This document shows, piece after piece, positions 41,400 to 51,454 of a stretch of 64,000 nucleotides of DNA (its first letter is position 1; the number at the start of each line of letters is the position of its first letter). A program made the translations under genes and the position numbers. The stretch is taken from positions 124,001 to 188,000 of the forward strand of contig PQAL01000018.1 in NCBI GenBank assembly GCA_003105035.1, written 5' to 3'. The DNA comes from Anaerolineales bacterium (GTDB lineage: Bacteria; Chloroflexota; Anaerolineae; Anaerolineales; UBA4823). The notes under the pieces are model-generated. The model saw only the letters and a program-made list of their open reading frames with translations, searched no databases and had not been told where the DNA came from.

Positions 41400-44390
41400 A
41401 TGGATAAAATTACCAAAAATTTGCCAGGGAAAGAAGAAGAAACAATTATCGAGTCCGAAATTTCGTCTATGCAAGATCAGACCTTTAACGTTGAGTACGG
41501 TAACATATTACAAACTACATCTTCAAAATACAGCTCTTCCGTATTCGCAGAGGACGATACATCTGTTATAAAGGCAGATAAGTGGGATTGTTTGTTTGCC
41601 GCTTCAGTCGGTGTGCTCACAGGAATGATGGATGTTTTTTGGGTAGGCGAATTATCTTTACTTAATGCTCAGTCTTGGGGACAGACACAGGTGAACCAGT
41701 TTGTAGTAAAAGTGGCCCAACACGAAGGTTATAACAAGGACGGACTTGAGGACGCGATAAGATATCTAGAAGAGAAATACCCTAACCCTTCAGATAAATT
41801 GACCTCAGATTTGGGCGGTACGCTGCAGCACCACTTGCGCGACTTTTCTCATCATACATCTCCTTTTGGCTTGATATGCTCAATAATAACGCAGTTCACA
41901 GGTGAAGGTTATGGCACTGATACCAATGGCGACTTACTGCATCTAGTGATTCCAGCTTCAGACTCTATTGGCAATACCTTTGAAGATAAGGTCTTTTTTG
42001 GTGTTGTAAACTGGTTTTTTCACCTTGTTAGTGACATGGCAGGATCTAGCCAATCATCGGGAATAGGGACGGGTATTCCTGGGCCGGTTTTATCAATGCT
42101 AAAGGAAGCCTCTACCTTGCCTTTGATTAAAAAAATTATGATCAATTACAAGGACGAAAGAATTGAATTTTCAAAATGGATATCAAAACTATTCAATGGG
42201 ACAGCTATTCCACATGAAGGCCTAAATGATTTAGTCAGGATCGACCTGCGGACAGAGATAGGCATCGGCAAACATCTGATCAAGCAGACTGTGCCTGTCA
42301 TAATAAATTATTGTTTAGTACATGGTTTTTACTTCATCAAAAGGCTGCTATTGGAAATTAAGAATAAAGATATCAAGTCTATTAGAGAAATCAATAGGCT
42401 GGAGCAGCGCAACTTCCTGCCTCGTCATAACAGATGTATAGCCCGATTGGTCACCATCTCTAGTGGGACGTTTACAATTATTGATATATCCGATGCATTA
42501 ATCAGATCGTACATAAATCATCCTCAGGATAAAGCCGCCTTTACGAAGGGCGTAATTCTACGTATCAATTTCCCGGGCATTGCTAATTTTTTAGTTGCCA
42601 TCAAGAATGATGCAAGTTACATTGCTGCGGATGTAAAGGATGCCTTCCAGATAAAAGCACAAAAGGTGCTAGATAGCCGAGAAGCAACGATCGAGAGCTG
42701 CTCTATAGAAGTGGAGGTAGCTATGGATAATAGCGATCTGTATCAATATACGTTTGATTCACTACTTAAGCAGATAAAAGAAAGTAAAGATGCATTGTCT
42801 AGACGCTATGACAGGGAAAAAACTGCGCTTGCACCGATTTTTGACCTTGGTGATAGCGATTACAGTCTGTATGAATCTATAGTATCTGTTAATGAGGGTA
42901 GAGCGGTCTATGCAGTAGAAGAATTACTAATTAATTTGTTTGAGGAAAACAACATACCGTACGACACTTACCCTGTTGACCCCAAGTTTTCCAAAATGAT
43001 TCGGGGTGAGCCGTGGAAGTTCTCACCGTTTTCTTTTGTCATGATGGAAGATGGCCGGAAAGTAGGCTATTATTTTCCAAGCAGATCAAATTATGTATCA
43101 AAGAACCTTGAAAAATATGATGTTGATTGCGTGAAAGTTGTAAAAATGTATAACCCAGATGAGCTAGCTTATCAAGACATCATCAGCGTGCCGAATCAAA
43201 TCAAGGAAAAACGTGGAAGTTCTATACGTTTATGTACGCTAAAAGACATTTTTGATTCGTACTTTGGACCCGAAGAGTTTTCTGCGTTTATGGACTATGT
43301 AAATGAATTTAACGAACGCGCTAGGTGCCTAATAGGCTACAACACTGTTATCACGCCGACCGATGACGCAATCGAACATTTCAAGGAAAGCGTGTCAGAT
43401 ATGCTGTGCAAATACCCTTATCGGGATTTTATACCGGAAGATATCTTTGAAAGCCAGGTTGAAATCCTATATAACAACTACATTAGTCGAGGACTTTATA
43501 AGGCGATGACAGGTGATGCATCATTTGCCGATAGTTTCATTAGTTCAGAGTGGCTATACAGATTGAATCAAGTGACGAATAGTCTTGACCAGACAGGAAT
43601 CGTGTCTGGATACTTAAAATCGGTGGAACAGCTCCTGTTCACTGTTATTCAGTTTTCCAAGGATCAGGGAAAGAAGATTAGAACACGGGATAATACAATT
43701 GCCGAGTACACAACTGATAACGAGGAACGCATTGATACGACGCTTGGATCTCTTAATGCTTTCATTGAATCTAACAGCGGGATTTTCAATGTCTCGAATT
43801 TTGTAAAGCGGCATATAGTTAAAACTATCGATGATTGGCGCGATAAACACAGAAATGGCTATTTCCATAAAGAAAATCTTCACAATGCTGAAAAGGTTGT
43901 AGAAATTCGCCAGGAGGCAATCAGCCTATATTTTCTCATCCTTGGAGGGTGCGATGTTCACGACGATCAGTTCTGGCAGCTTGGTATTGCTGCCCAAGAG
44001 TCTCATAAATTAGAAAGTAATATCAAAGAATTCCAGTATCAGGAGTTTGAAAAATGGCTGAACCCGATACTAAAGCATATGTCGACTAAGGGTGCTGTAG
44101 CGATAAGTTTTAACCTATACGAGGATGAAAGTAATCGTTGGTCTTTGCAATTAACGACAACAAGCAGATTTGATGAAAACGACAACAAGTGGACCTGGGA
44201 TGAAGTGTTTTCATCAGGGCGCGATTATTACTCCTGGCAGTTCGATTGTACCTGGGAAGAAGCATTGGCTCAGTCTGTTGAGGGAGTTAAGAAATACTTA
44301 GAAGGTGGCACCTATTCTGATAAACTCAAAAAATACAGTGCAGTAGGGATTTCCCATAGAGATTGTGTGAAAGTTGTCAACAAGGAATAA
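41400..44390 (+). CDS. Large protein of unknown function found in accessory regions
   Basis: 996 residues from the ATG at 41400, chosen for the AGGAGGA 9 nt upstream; an ATG at 41370 lies before that site. The first 420 residues (VGVLTGMMDVFWVGE, GGTLQHHLRDFSHHTSPFGL, QFTGEGYGTDTNG) form a pattern I have seen in uncharacterised proteins from mobile regions; the clustered histidines (QHHLRDFSHH) could bind metal. The second half (470-996) is a different, charged, helical region. A two-gene fusion is possible. No known catalytic motif identified. Confidence 0.55.
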   Translation: MDKITKNLPGKEEETIIESEISSMQDQTFNVEYGNILQTTSSKYSSSVFAEDDTSVIKADKWDCLFAASVGVLTGMMDVFWVGELSLLNAQSWGQTQVNQFVVKVAQHEGYNKDGLEDAIRYLEEKYPNPSDKLTSDLGGTLQHHLRDFSHHTSPFGLICSIITQFTGEGYGTDTNGDLLHLVIPASDSIGNTFEDKVFFGVVNWFFHLVSDMAGSSQSSGIGTGIPGPVLSMLKEASTLPLIKKIMINYKDERIEFSKWISKLFNGTAIPHEGLNDLVRIDLRTEIGIGKHLIKQTVPVIINYCLVHGFYFIKRLLLEIKNKDIKSIREINRLEQRNFLPRHNRCIARLVTISSGTFTIIDISDALIRSYINHPQDKAAFTKGVILRINFPGIANFLVAIKNDASYIAADVKDAFQIKAQKVLDSREATIESCSIEVEVAMDNSDLYQYTFDSLLKQIKESKDALSRRYDREKTALAPIFDLGDSDYSLYESIVSVNEGRAVYAVEELLINLFEENNIPYDTYPVDPKFSKMIRGEPWKFSPFSFVMMEDGRKVGYYFPSRSNYVSKNLEKYDVDCVKVVKMYNPDELAYQDIISVPNQIKEKRGSSIRLCTLKDIFDSYFGPEEFSAFMDYVNEFNERARCLIGYNTVITPTDDAIEHFKESVSDMLCKYPYRDFIPEDIFESQVEILYNNYISRGLYKAMTGDASFADSFISSEWLYRLNQVTNSLDQTGIVSGYLKSVEQLLFTVIQFSKDQGKKIRTRDNTIAEYTTDNEERIDTTLGSLNAFIESNSGIFNVSNFVKRHIVKTIDDWRDKHRNGYFHKENLHNAEKVVEIRQEAISLYFLILGGCDVHDDQFWQLGIAAQESHKLESNIKEFQYQEFEKWLNPILKHMSTKGAVAISFNLYEDESNRWSLQLTTTSRFDENDNKWTWDEVFSSGRDYYSWQFDCTWEEALAQSVEGVKKYLEGGTYSDKLKKYSAVGISHRDCVKVVNKE

Positions 44391-44700
44391 TTGCACAACA
44401 TTACGCTAATTTTTGATTAACCTATAATCGGGGTATACACTCCATCTGTCATGCCCGAAGTTTATCACTCATGGTGATTTACATAAAAGGTAACTGCTCA
44501 GCTCATGATACTGGCTGAGTAGTTACATCTCAACATAGATTTTGAGTTAAATTTATACCAGAGGGTCGAGCCTAGGACGAAGAGAAATTTTGCAGAAAAG
44601 GGCTCTCAAGAGCGGTCAGTGGTTATGATCTGTAAACTAAATTTATGCTAGGTTTATAATAATCAGAAAGATGCTTCTAGAGGCGGTAAAGGAGAAAGCT
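44391..44700. other. Intergenic region with an inverted repeat
   Basis: No coding frame recognised. Its only clear structure is the inverted repeat at 44490-44526. The next gene's ribosome site is at its right edge. Confidence 0.5.
44490..44526. repeat. Imperfect 13-bp inverted repeat
   Basis: GTAACTGCTCAGC and GCTGAGTAGTTAC pair over 13 bp with one G-T wobble around an 11-nt loop. No T-run follows, so an operator or RNA processing hairpin is as likely as a terminator. Confidence 0.5.
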
Positions 44701-45633
44701 ATGCGTGCATCATTCGTCGAGACACTCATGGATCACATCATGGAAGCAGCGATGATCCCCAAAGCACAGATTGAGCGAGCAGTAGGTCCCATTCTGAGTA
44801 TGTTCTTAGAGGATGTTCTGATTGAAACCCTTAAGGATGATCCGGATTTGTCTGGACCTGTTGCCATGATTTGCCCAGAGTTCCCACTCAAAAAATCAGG
44901 TAACAGGCAATCCACTAATATTGATTGGCTTATGTACAACACAGTACGCAGACAACTCCTCTTCGTCGAGCTGAAAACATCTGACACCTCTGTTGATGCA
45001 GACCAGAACGCGATTTATCACAATAAACAAAGGGCTATCAGAAGTGAGGGTGGCTCATTCCTTATCGAAGACTTGGAACAGTTGAAAGGTGCATCTAAAG
45101 AGTATGGGAAGTACCAGTACATATTAGAAAAGGTGTCACAATACAAGGATAAAATTTCCGAATGTCACGATGTAAAAATCATCTATCTGGTTCCCAAGTG
45201 TGTAGAGTGTAATGTACAAGGGCACGCGGACAAGGTTCTCACATTCGGGATGTTATCAAATACCATCACAGGTTCTTTTGCAAAGGAGTGGACCATCATC
45301 CGAAGTCATCTTTGTTCGCTTGATGACTCCTCCCAGCGTGTGCGTAATCGCCAATCTGCACATGTACCGAAGACGGATCGGGCTGTGAACTTCGCAGATC
45401 GTACTGATTTTAAATCGATTGTCGAGTTGTGCGAGAAAATGGGCGATGATGTTATTGTGGGGTTCTTAGGCGGAAATAACGAACTTGCCAGCAGAGATAT
45501 TTCTTCGCTTGAGGGTAGAATGTATAAGTGGGATCATGCTATTGGTGGTACCGGAATCAAGGATTCACGAAACTGGATACGTGGGTCCGTTTTTTCCAGA
45601 ATCATCAATGAAAAAAGCAAACTTACGAAGTAA
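44701..45633 (+). CDS. PD-(D/E)XK nuclease-like protein
   Basis: 310 residues from the ATG at 44701 (AAGGAG 8 nt upstream), preferred to an ATG at 44671. The fold signature is D75 (TNIDWLMY), then E90-L-K92 at the end of a hydrophobic strand (LLFVELKTSD). A helical N-terminal region precedes it and a mixed domain (about 190-310) follows. Likely a DNA-cleaving protein of the island, of unknown specificity. It precedes a gap with gene fragments on the opposite strand and then the restriction-modification set. Confidence 0.58.
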   Translation: MRASFVETLMDHIMEAAMIPKAQIERAVGPILSMFLEDVLIETLKDDPDLSGPVAMICPEFPLKKSGNRQSTNIDWLMYNTVRRQLLFVELKTSDTSVDADQNAIYHNKQRAIRSEGGSFLIEDLEQLKGASKEYGKYQYILEKVSQYKDKISECHDVKIIYLVPKCVECNVQGHADKVLTFGMLSNTITGSFAKEWTIIRSHLCSLDDSSQRVRNRQSAHVPKTDRAVNFADRTDFKSIVELCEKMGDDVIVGFLGGNNELASRDISSLEGRMYKWDHAIGGTGIKDSRNWIRGSVFSRIINEKSKLTK

Positions 45634-46418
45634 GTATAAAACTGGGTCTTCGCTAAGAAAATAGCCGAGGATAAGCAGTCTAACTGGTTGTAGAGATTGA
45701 TGCAGAAGGCATAGGGATCGATGACCACCAAGCCATATGTATTAGGCTCGACAACTGGAAAAAGCTCGGCTGGTCCGATCGTCTTACCGAACTCGATAAG
45801 GTTATTGGCAATCTTGTCTAATTGATCTCGAGACATGTCCTTACGATTACATTCCGGATTCCATAATATGACATATTTATCGCTTGCATGCCAGTAGTAA
45901 CAATCTGGTTATACTGTATCGCGAATTATGCGTCTTTGCCTTCCATAATGCCGGATGAAGATTGAGCTTAGTAAGTCCTCGTAGCGTTGTTTTTCCGTGC
46001 ATCCAGGCTCACGAAGATTCCTGGGTTTCTGTCGAGAGAAGCCGATATCCTCCGAGGCAACCAGTAGTAGGCACATCTACTCACAGGTAATCACGAAAAT
46101 TTTGTTCCCTTTTTTTCACTACTCGCTCTACCAGGTTAGTTGCTTTCGCCCTTCATTTTGATTTTAACTGTAACAAATCCTTCGCCCAACTTTACTAATT
46201 ATCCAACCACAAATTTTCTACATTAGAATTTTAGCTACCCCTTTTTTGTTAACCTCATGTGCTCTATAATCTGAGAGGAAAACGTTTACGATTGCTTGTT
46301 TTTCTCAATTCCTTATAACTCGTTCATATCGTTGATATACTATTACGGGATCTAGATTTCCCAGTAAAATAACTACTATGAGACCAGTACCAATTGAAAT
46401 CTGGAGAGATTGCAAAAA
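45634..46418. other. Gap with decayed minus-strand coding fragments
   Basis: No intact gene. Besides the fragment at 45650-45836, the minus strand reads about 45 sensible residues near 45900-46060 (SRQKPRNLREPGCTEKQRYE), which may be another piece of lost gene. 46060-46400 is AT-rich and should hold the promoter of the methylase gene. Confidence 0.4.
45650..45836 (-). pseudogene. N-terminal fragment of a lost gene, possibly HhH-GPD type
   Basis: The frame starts DQLDKIANNLIEFGKTIG and continues VEPNTYGLVVIDPYAFCINL, then loses any protein-like character. The opening resembles N-termini of small HhH-GPD base-excision proteins (an L-x-E-F-G helix followed by P-x-A-F). It points away from its neighbours and looks like the remains of a deleted gene. 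Low certainty. Confidence 0.35.
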
Positions 46419-47474
46419 GTGAAAGGATATACTGTAGTCGAGATGTTCGCTGGGGTAGGGGGAATGACACATGGCTTCCTCTTGGAAGGTTTTCCCGTTG
46501 TGGCAGGTTTCGATTCAGACGAGAATTGTAAATACCCTTATGAGGCTAATAACCCCGGTTCTAGATTCAATTTGAAGAAGATTGAAGAAACAACCCCCAA
46601 TGAGATACTGAATCTATTTCCCGAAAATCATAACAAAATTTTCGTCGGGTGTGCTCCTTGTCAACCTTATTCGTCTTATACCAAGAAGAAAAATAGTCCA
46701 GGAGAGAAATGGAAATTGATTGATCTATTTGGAGATTTAATCTGCAGTATTAAACCCGAGGTCGTATCGATGGAGAACGTCCCCGATTTAGTGCGCTACG
46801 AAAAAGGAAGAGTTTACGATGCATTCGTGACAAAATTGAAGCAAGTTGGTTATTATATTTCGGAATATCCCGAGGTATTCTGCCCTCAGTATGGGATCCC
46901 TCAAATACGCACTCGCCTCATTTTTTTTGCATCTAAATTTGGAAAAGTGAATCTCGAAGATCCTCAATATCCTTCCGATAAATATAAGACAGTCAGGGAT
47001 ACGATTTATCATCTTGAGCACATTGAAGCTGGAGAGATCAGTAAAGTGGATCCGATCCACAGGTCGAGTAGATTATCTGAAATCAATCTGCGCCGGATCA
47101 GATCTTCTTACCCAGGGGGAACCTGGAGGGATTGGAGGGAAGATCTGATTGCTGCTTGCCACAAGAAAGCATCTGGAGCATCGTATAGAAGCGTTTATGG
47201 TCGGATGTCTTGGGATCAACCTTCTCCGACGATCACCACAGAATGCCACGGGTATGGAAATGGTAGGTTCGGTCACCCCGAACAAAATAGAGCGATTTCA
47301 CTTAGAGAAGCAGCCCTATTACAGACTTTTCCAGCCGATTACAAATTCGTAGAACCTGGAAAACCTGTTTATTTCGATGCAGTTGCAAGACTGATTGGGA
47401 ATGCGGTACCTGTAGATCTGGGTAGGGTTATTGCACGAAGTATAAGGCGCCACTTGGAGAAATATGATGGATGA
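46419..47474 (+). CDS. C5-cytosine DNA methyltransferase
   Basis: 351 residues from a GTG at 46419, placed 11 nt after the GGAGAG site; a TTG at 46410 is too close to it. Motif I is VEMFAGVGGMTHGF, motif IV GCAPCQPYSSY with the catalytic cysteine, motif VI MENVPDL, motif VIII QIRTRLIFF, and motif X GNAVPVDLGRVIA. The target-recognition region is short. It methylates cytosine in the site cut by the partner enzyme, whose gene overlaps it by 11 nt. Confidence 0.9.
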   Translation: MKGYTVVEMFAGVGGMTHGFLLEGFPVVAGFDSDENCKYPYEANNPGSRFNLKKIEETTPNEILNLFPENHNKIFVGCAPCQPYSSYTKKKNSPGEKWKLIDLFGDLICSIKPEVVSMENVPDLVRYEKGRVYDAFVTKLKQVGYYISEYPEVFCPQYGIPQIRTRLIFFASKFGKVNLEDPQYPSDKYKTVRDTIYHLEHIEAGEISKVDPIHRSSRLSEINLRRIRSSYPGGTWRDWREDLIAACHKKASGASYRSVYGRMSWDQPSPTITTECHGYGNGRFGHPEQNRAISLREAALLQTFPADYKFVEPGKPVYFDAVARLIGNAVPVDLGRVIARSIRRHLEKYDG

Positions 47475-49416
47475 ATCTAGCACCCACAAATATGAGATGA
47501 CGATAACCCTAGATGCCCTCGAACATCTGGGTGTAGGACTATATAGTAACGTGCCTGCTGTCCTATCAGAAGTAGTAGCCAATTCCTACGATGCTGATGC
47601 ATCCAGAGTAGATATCGAAATCGATTCGTCAAAAGGCGAGATCGCCATCCTCGATGATGGCCACGGGATGTCATCGGAAGAATTGAACTCTAGATATTTG
47701 ACTGTTGGTTATCTCAGGAGAAAGCACGAACCTATCGTCACTCCAAAGTATGGTCGTAAGGTCATGGGAAGGAAAGGAATTGGAAAACTATCGGTTTTCT
47801 CTATAGCGAATACGGTCGAAGTCCAGAGTGTCAAAGATGGGGATAGAAGCGGATTCATCATGGATGTCGACGATATGGAGAAGCAGCTCACAGGAGGTAA
47901 TAAATATTATCCAGAACCGTTAGAACCAGGTCTAATTGTTATCGAAACTGGAACGAAGATTGTCTTGCGGAATCTCAAGAAGAACATTAGTGCATTAGAA
48001 ACATCGATGAGGAGAAGACTCGCTCGTAGATTTAGCATCATCGGCCTTCAGTACCATTTCGAAGTGTTCGTCGATGGCGAATCAATATCGGCGAAAGATA
48101 GAGATTTCTTTCCTAAGATCGAATTCCTCTGGTATTTCGGGAAAAAAAGTGAAGAATATCTTAAAGAATGTCCTAATTTACAATCCTCTAAACTATTAGA
48201 TGACGTGGTCGATAGAACTAAAAGATATAAGGTCGAAGGATGGTTAGGTACAGTGAAGACACAGGATGATATCGACGAGCAAAATAACGCAATCGTCGTT
48301 TTCGCACGAGGGAAATTGATCCAAGAAGACGTTCTAAAGGATCTTAAAGAGGGTGGTGTCTTTTCGAAGTATTTGATTGGTGAAATCGATGCTGAATTCA
48401 TGGATGATGAAGAGCAGGCAGATCTCGTTACTAGTGATAGGCAACACGTCAAAGAAGACGATCCTCGTTACGAAGCCGTCAAAAAATTCCTAAGTGATTC
48501 TTTGGACACTGTAAATACCGATTGGGGCAAATTTCGATCAAAAATTGCAGAAAAGAAAGCACTGGAAAATCCCGCGATCAAAGAGTGGTTTTTGAAAATT
48601 GGTAAGGATCAGAAAGAGATCGCAAAAAAGCTATTCACAAGAATCGAATCTTTGAAGGGATTAGACGACGAATCGAAACGTGAACTATATAGATCTAGTA
48701 TCCTCGCTTTCGAAAGATTGAGATTGACTGATTCTTTGAGTACGTTCGAACTAATACAGGATGAAAACGACTTTGCGATTATAAAAGGATTTTTCGATGG
48801 CATCGACGAGATCGAACGTGTTCAGTACCACACCATCGTAAAAGGGCGTTTGGCAGTAATCCAGAAGCTAGTAAAACTAGCTGATAGTCAGCCATCAGTG
48901 AAGGAGAGGGTCCTTCAAGAGCATATCTTCGACCACTTGTGGTTGCTCCATCCCTCATGGGATAGAGCATCGACGAATCAAAGGATTGAGCAATCAGTTA
49001 CAAAAGAATTCAACGCCGTCACTGCGAAATTGACTAAAGAGGAGAAAGAAGGCAGGATCGACATACGGTACAAAACTGCAGCAGGAAAACACATTATCGT
49101 TGAATTGAAGAAATACGATCGGAAGGTAACCGTAGATGAATTAATCCCTCAAATCAGGAAATATCGGAATGCATTGGAAAAATGTTTAAAATCCCACTTA
49201 CCTGATGAGAAGCCTATAATTGAATCCATAATCATCCTCGGAGATCATCCTGAACCAAAGAGTCAACCTGAGACTAATATTCAGCATTTATCCTTGGAAG
49301 GAGCTCGATATGTTCTTTACGATCAACTAATTACAGATGCATTGCAAGGTTATCAAGAATATATCGAAAAAGATAAAGCAGTGTCGGAACTATTAAATAT
49401 AGTGGATAAAATATGA
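47464..49416 (+). CDS. GHKL-ATPase restriction protein, BbrUII/HgiDII-like
   Basis: 650 residues; starts at ATGATG inside the end of the methylase gene. The N-terminal half is a GHKL ATPase: LSEVVANSYDADAS (N box), AILDDGHGMSSEEL (G1), GRKVMGRKGIGKLSVFSIA (G2 with lid). The C-terminal third contains a nuclease-like element (GRIDIRYKTAAGKHIIVELK: D, then E-L-K) in the PD-(D/E)XK order. This combination next to an m5C methylase is what is annotated as the BbrUII/HgiDII restriction family. Expected to cut unmodified DNA in an ATP-dependent way. Confidence 0.72.
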   Translation: MMDESSTHKYEMTITLDALEHLGVGLYSNVPAVLSEVVANSYDADASRVDIEIDSSKGEIAILDDGHGMSSEELNSRYLTVGYLRRKHEPIVTPKYGRKVMGRKGIGKLSVFSIANTVEVQSVKDGDRSGFIMDVDDMEKQLTGGNKYYPEPLEPGLIVIETGTKIVLRNLKKNISALETSMRRRLARRFSIIGLQYHFEVFVDGESISAKDRDFFPKIEFLWYFGKKSEEYLKECPNLQSSKLLDDVVDRTKRYKVEGWLGTVKTQDDIDEQNNAIVVFARGKLIQEDVLKDLKEGGVFSKYLIGEIDAEFMDDEEQADLVTSDRQHVKEDDPRYEAVKKFLSDSLDTVNTDWGKFRSKIAEKKALENPAIKEWFLKIGKDQKEIAKKLFTRIESLKGLDDESKRELYRSSILAFERLRLTDSLSTFELIQDENDFAIIKGFFDGIDEIERVQYHTIVKGRLAVIQKLVKLADSQPSVKERVLQEHIFDHLWLLHPSWDRASTNQRIEQSVTKEFNAVTAKLTKEEKEGRIDIRYKTAAGKHIIVELKKYDRKVTVDELIPQIRKYRNALEKCLKSHLPDEKPIIESIIILGDHPEPKSQPETNIQHLSLEGARYVLYDQLITDALQGYQEYIEKDKAVSELLNIVDKI

Positions 49417-49425
49417 GATACGAGG

Positions 49426-50121
49426 ATGGAAAATGGAAGCTCATATTTTCCAAACGTCGATAAAATAACGGATGAGCTCGTTAGATCATTTGGGCGTCCT
49501 TCGTTAGGTAATCGACCAGATCCATTCGAAGAATTATTGTATATCATTCTCTCGTCGAGAACCCCTCCGAATAATTATTCCACCGCATTCGAATCCTTGT
49601 TACGTCAGTTTCCAGATCACGATGATCTTGGATCTGCTAGGATCGAAGACGTCAGTGACGCTATCAAACTCGGTGGTCTTCAACATAAGAAGGCCTCATA
49701 CATCATCGAGTCTTCAGCGAAATTAAATAAACTATTTGGTACGGTTACTCTTGAACCTTTGAGGAAAATGACTAGAGACGAGGTCGAGAAATTATTGACA
49801 TCTCTTCCAGGAATTAGCCTCAAAACAGCCCGATGTGTGATGGTGTACTCTCTCGATATTCCAGTCTTCCCTGTCGATGTGCACTGTTTTCGTGTTTCCA
49901 AGCGTTTGGGTTGGGCGAAAGAAGGCGAAAAACTTACTGATAAAAATGTAAACAAATTACAAGCCTCGATTCCAGAAAAATATCGTAAGGATCTGCACGT
50001 CGGGATGATAATGCTTAGTCGAACCTATTGCACTCCTAAATCCCCAAAGTGCGAATCGTGCCCAATCGTTTTATACTGCCCTACCGGTAGAATAAACACT
50101 AAAAATAGCATCAACGATTGA
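49426..50121 (+). CDS. Endonuclease III-like DNA glycosylase of the restriction locus
   Basis: 231 residues. Helix-hairpin-helix LPGISLKTARC is followed by FPVDVHCFRVSKRLG. The lysine and aspartate equivalent to Nth K120 and D138 are both present, so it should be a bifunctional glycosylase/lyase rather than a MIG-type monofunctional enzyme with tyrosine. The C-terminus has a complete 4Fe-4S site, C-x6-C-x2-C-x5-C (CTPKSPKCESCPIVLYC). Located 9 nt after the restriction gene. A role in repairing T:G mismatches made by m5C deamination, in place of Vsr, is inferred from context. Confidence 0.78.
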   Translation: MENGSSYFPNVDKITDELVRSFGRPSLGNRPDPFEELLYIILSSRTPPNNYSTAFESLLRQFPDHDDLGSARIEDVSDAIKLGGLQHKKASYIIESSAKLNKLFGTVTLEPLRKMTRDEVEKLLTSLPGISLKTARCVMVYSLDIPVFPVDVHCFRVSKRLGWAKEGEKLTDKNVNKLQASIPEKYRKDLHVGMIMLSRTYCTPKSPKCESCPIVLYCPTGRINTKNSIND

Positions 50122-50800
50122 TTCATTGACTACGATGATTGTTAAAATATAATTTAAAACATCTCCGGATTAGGGTCATAGTAGGTTTTTTTACTAAAGT
50201 TTTAGAGATGAACCAACTAGTGTCAGAGAGATCATCTAACCTAGTATGTCACCAATCCTGCTCATTGAACCTGGTACGAGATTGCTATATTCATCACTTT
50301 TATAAATTGGCCGGACATGCACCATTTTCTTAAATACGAGGAAAATTGATATCCTTTGGAGAGTATCTAGCTAGTAGCAATATATCTCAGATTATACAAG
50401 TAGACCACCGCATACCGGCTAAGTTATTTTATTGATCTTCTCATTCTCACTCTTAACCTGACATCGTGCATGTGTGGTGCAGTTTTATTGTAAATCAATC
50501 GATTCGCTCAGCAGGTAGGTAAAAATACTTCCATAAAATAGATTCTATAACCAAAAAATTACTGTCAATATTGTATAGGATAAATATTCTGCATCTCTTA
50601 ATCAGATGGTGAAGTGTTTTTATCGTTCCGGGTTGCCTTTCATTGCTTCATACTGGGGGCAGGGTTTGAACACAAATGTGTTCTAAAGAGCATTTAATAA
50701 CATAGTTTCCTAGACGTAATAGATGTCTTTTTCTACTTTCTCTAGACCATTTAATCCTTCGATACTAAGAGGTGGATGAATTATTAGTTTACACCAGTGT
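50122..50800. other. Non-coding stretch at the right end of the cargo
   Basis: About 680 AT-rich bases without a recognisable gene, RNA or repeat. It separates the last cargo gene from the right-end recombination functions. Confidence 0.5.
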
Positions 50801-50842
50801 CCACAACCCTCTCTTGGTCAATTAACCAAGAAAGGGCTGTGG
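50801..50842. repeat. Long imperfect inverted repeat
   Basis: CCACAACCCTCTCTTGGT and ACCAAGAAAGGGCTGTGG pair over about 18 positions with two mismatches around CAATTA. It lies just past the stop of the excisionase-like gene; a T-run is missing. Could be that gene's terminator or a site used in recombination. Confidence 0.6.
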
Positions 50843-50856
50843 ATTATCCTACTTAT

Positions 50857-51084
50857 CTATTCAAAATATGGGTTCAACGAATTTGTATTGCTTTCGATAT
50901 ATTTTATTAAATCCTCGGGACGGACACGTCGAGCTTTTCCGATCCTGACCGTAGGGATTTCTCCTCTTTGCATCAAAGTATATGCCATCGCGCGGCTGAT
51001 CTTCAATATTTCAGCCACATCTTTAGCTTTGAGGAGTGTGTTGATTCTTAAGACATTATCCTGAAAATCCTTTTCCTTGAACAT
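50857..51084 (-). CDS. Second small HTH protein, excisionase-like
   Basis: 75 residues. LKAKDVAEILKISRAMAYTL followed by MQRGEIPTVRIGKARRVRPE is the excisionase-family winged helix and closely matches the protein at 14843-15073 (shared LMQRG-x-IP, IGK-x-RRV). It may control right-end recombination, or be the excisionase of the older element whose integrase decayed at 51621-52440; the attR between them argues it belongs to the present island. Confidence 0.72.
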   Translation of the reverse strand: MFKEKDFQDNVLRINTLLKAKDVAEILKISRAMAYTLMQRGEIPTVRIGKARRVRPEDLIKYIESNTNSLNPYFE

Positions 51085-51454
51085 ATTGATATCCTTTTCT
51101 AATTATTTAGTTTGGTTGTATGTTATTTACTGATTTAAATATTGGTATTTTCCTGCACCGAAACGATGAGGAACATCCGTTGTTCCTTGACCCAATATGG
51201 GAATTTATTCTGATGGTTAGGGATTTGAATCAAGGAAATCCATCAACCACATTGGGGATGGACTTATGCCTCAGGACAGAGCTAGGGCTGCATTTCCTTC
51301 TTCATGCCGTTTGCAACCGTGTGCAACCGTGTGCAACCAGAAGCGCTCAGCATGGTAAATAATCAAGATTTGGACGGTTTTTACCCCATTTTTCCGGATT
51401 TATAGGGGTAAAAAGACCAAAAATAGGCATCGGAACTAGCGGAATACCCTTCCC
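51085..51454. other. Right-end region before attR
   Basis: No gene recognised. Contains the three 10-bp repeats at 51309-51338 and otherwise unique sequence. Confidence 0.5.
51309..51338 (+). repeat. Three tandem 10-bp repeats near the right island end
   Basis: CGTTTGCAAC, CGTGTGCAAC, CGTGTGCAAC. The last two are identical to the left-end pair at 13483-13502, and the spacing to attR (117 bases) equals the left spacing to attL. Confidence 0.55.

Noticed and set aside
51309-51338. A short CRISPR-like repeat array
   Set aside because: Repeats are 10 bp, directly abutting, with no spacers and no cas genes.
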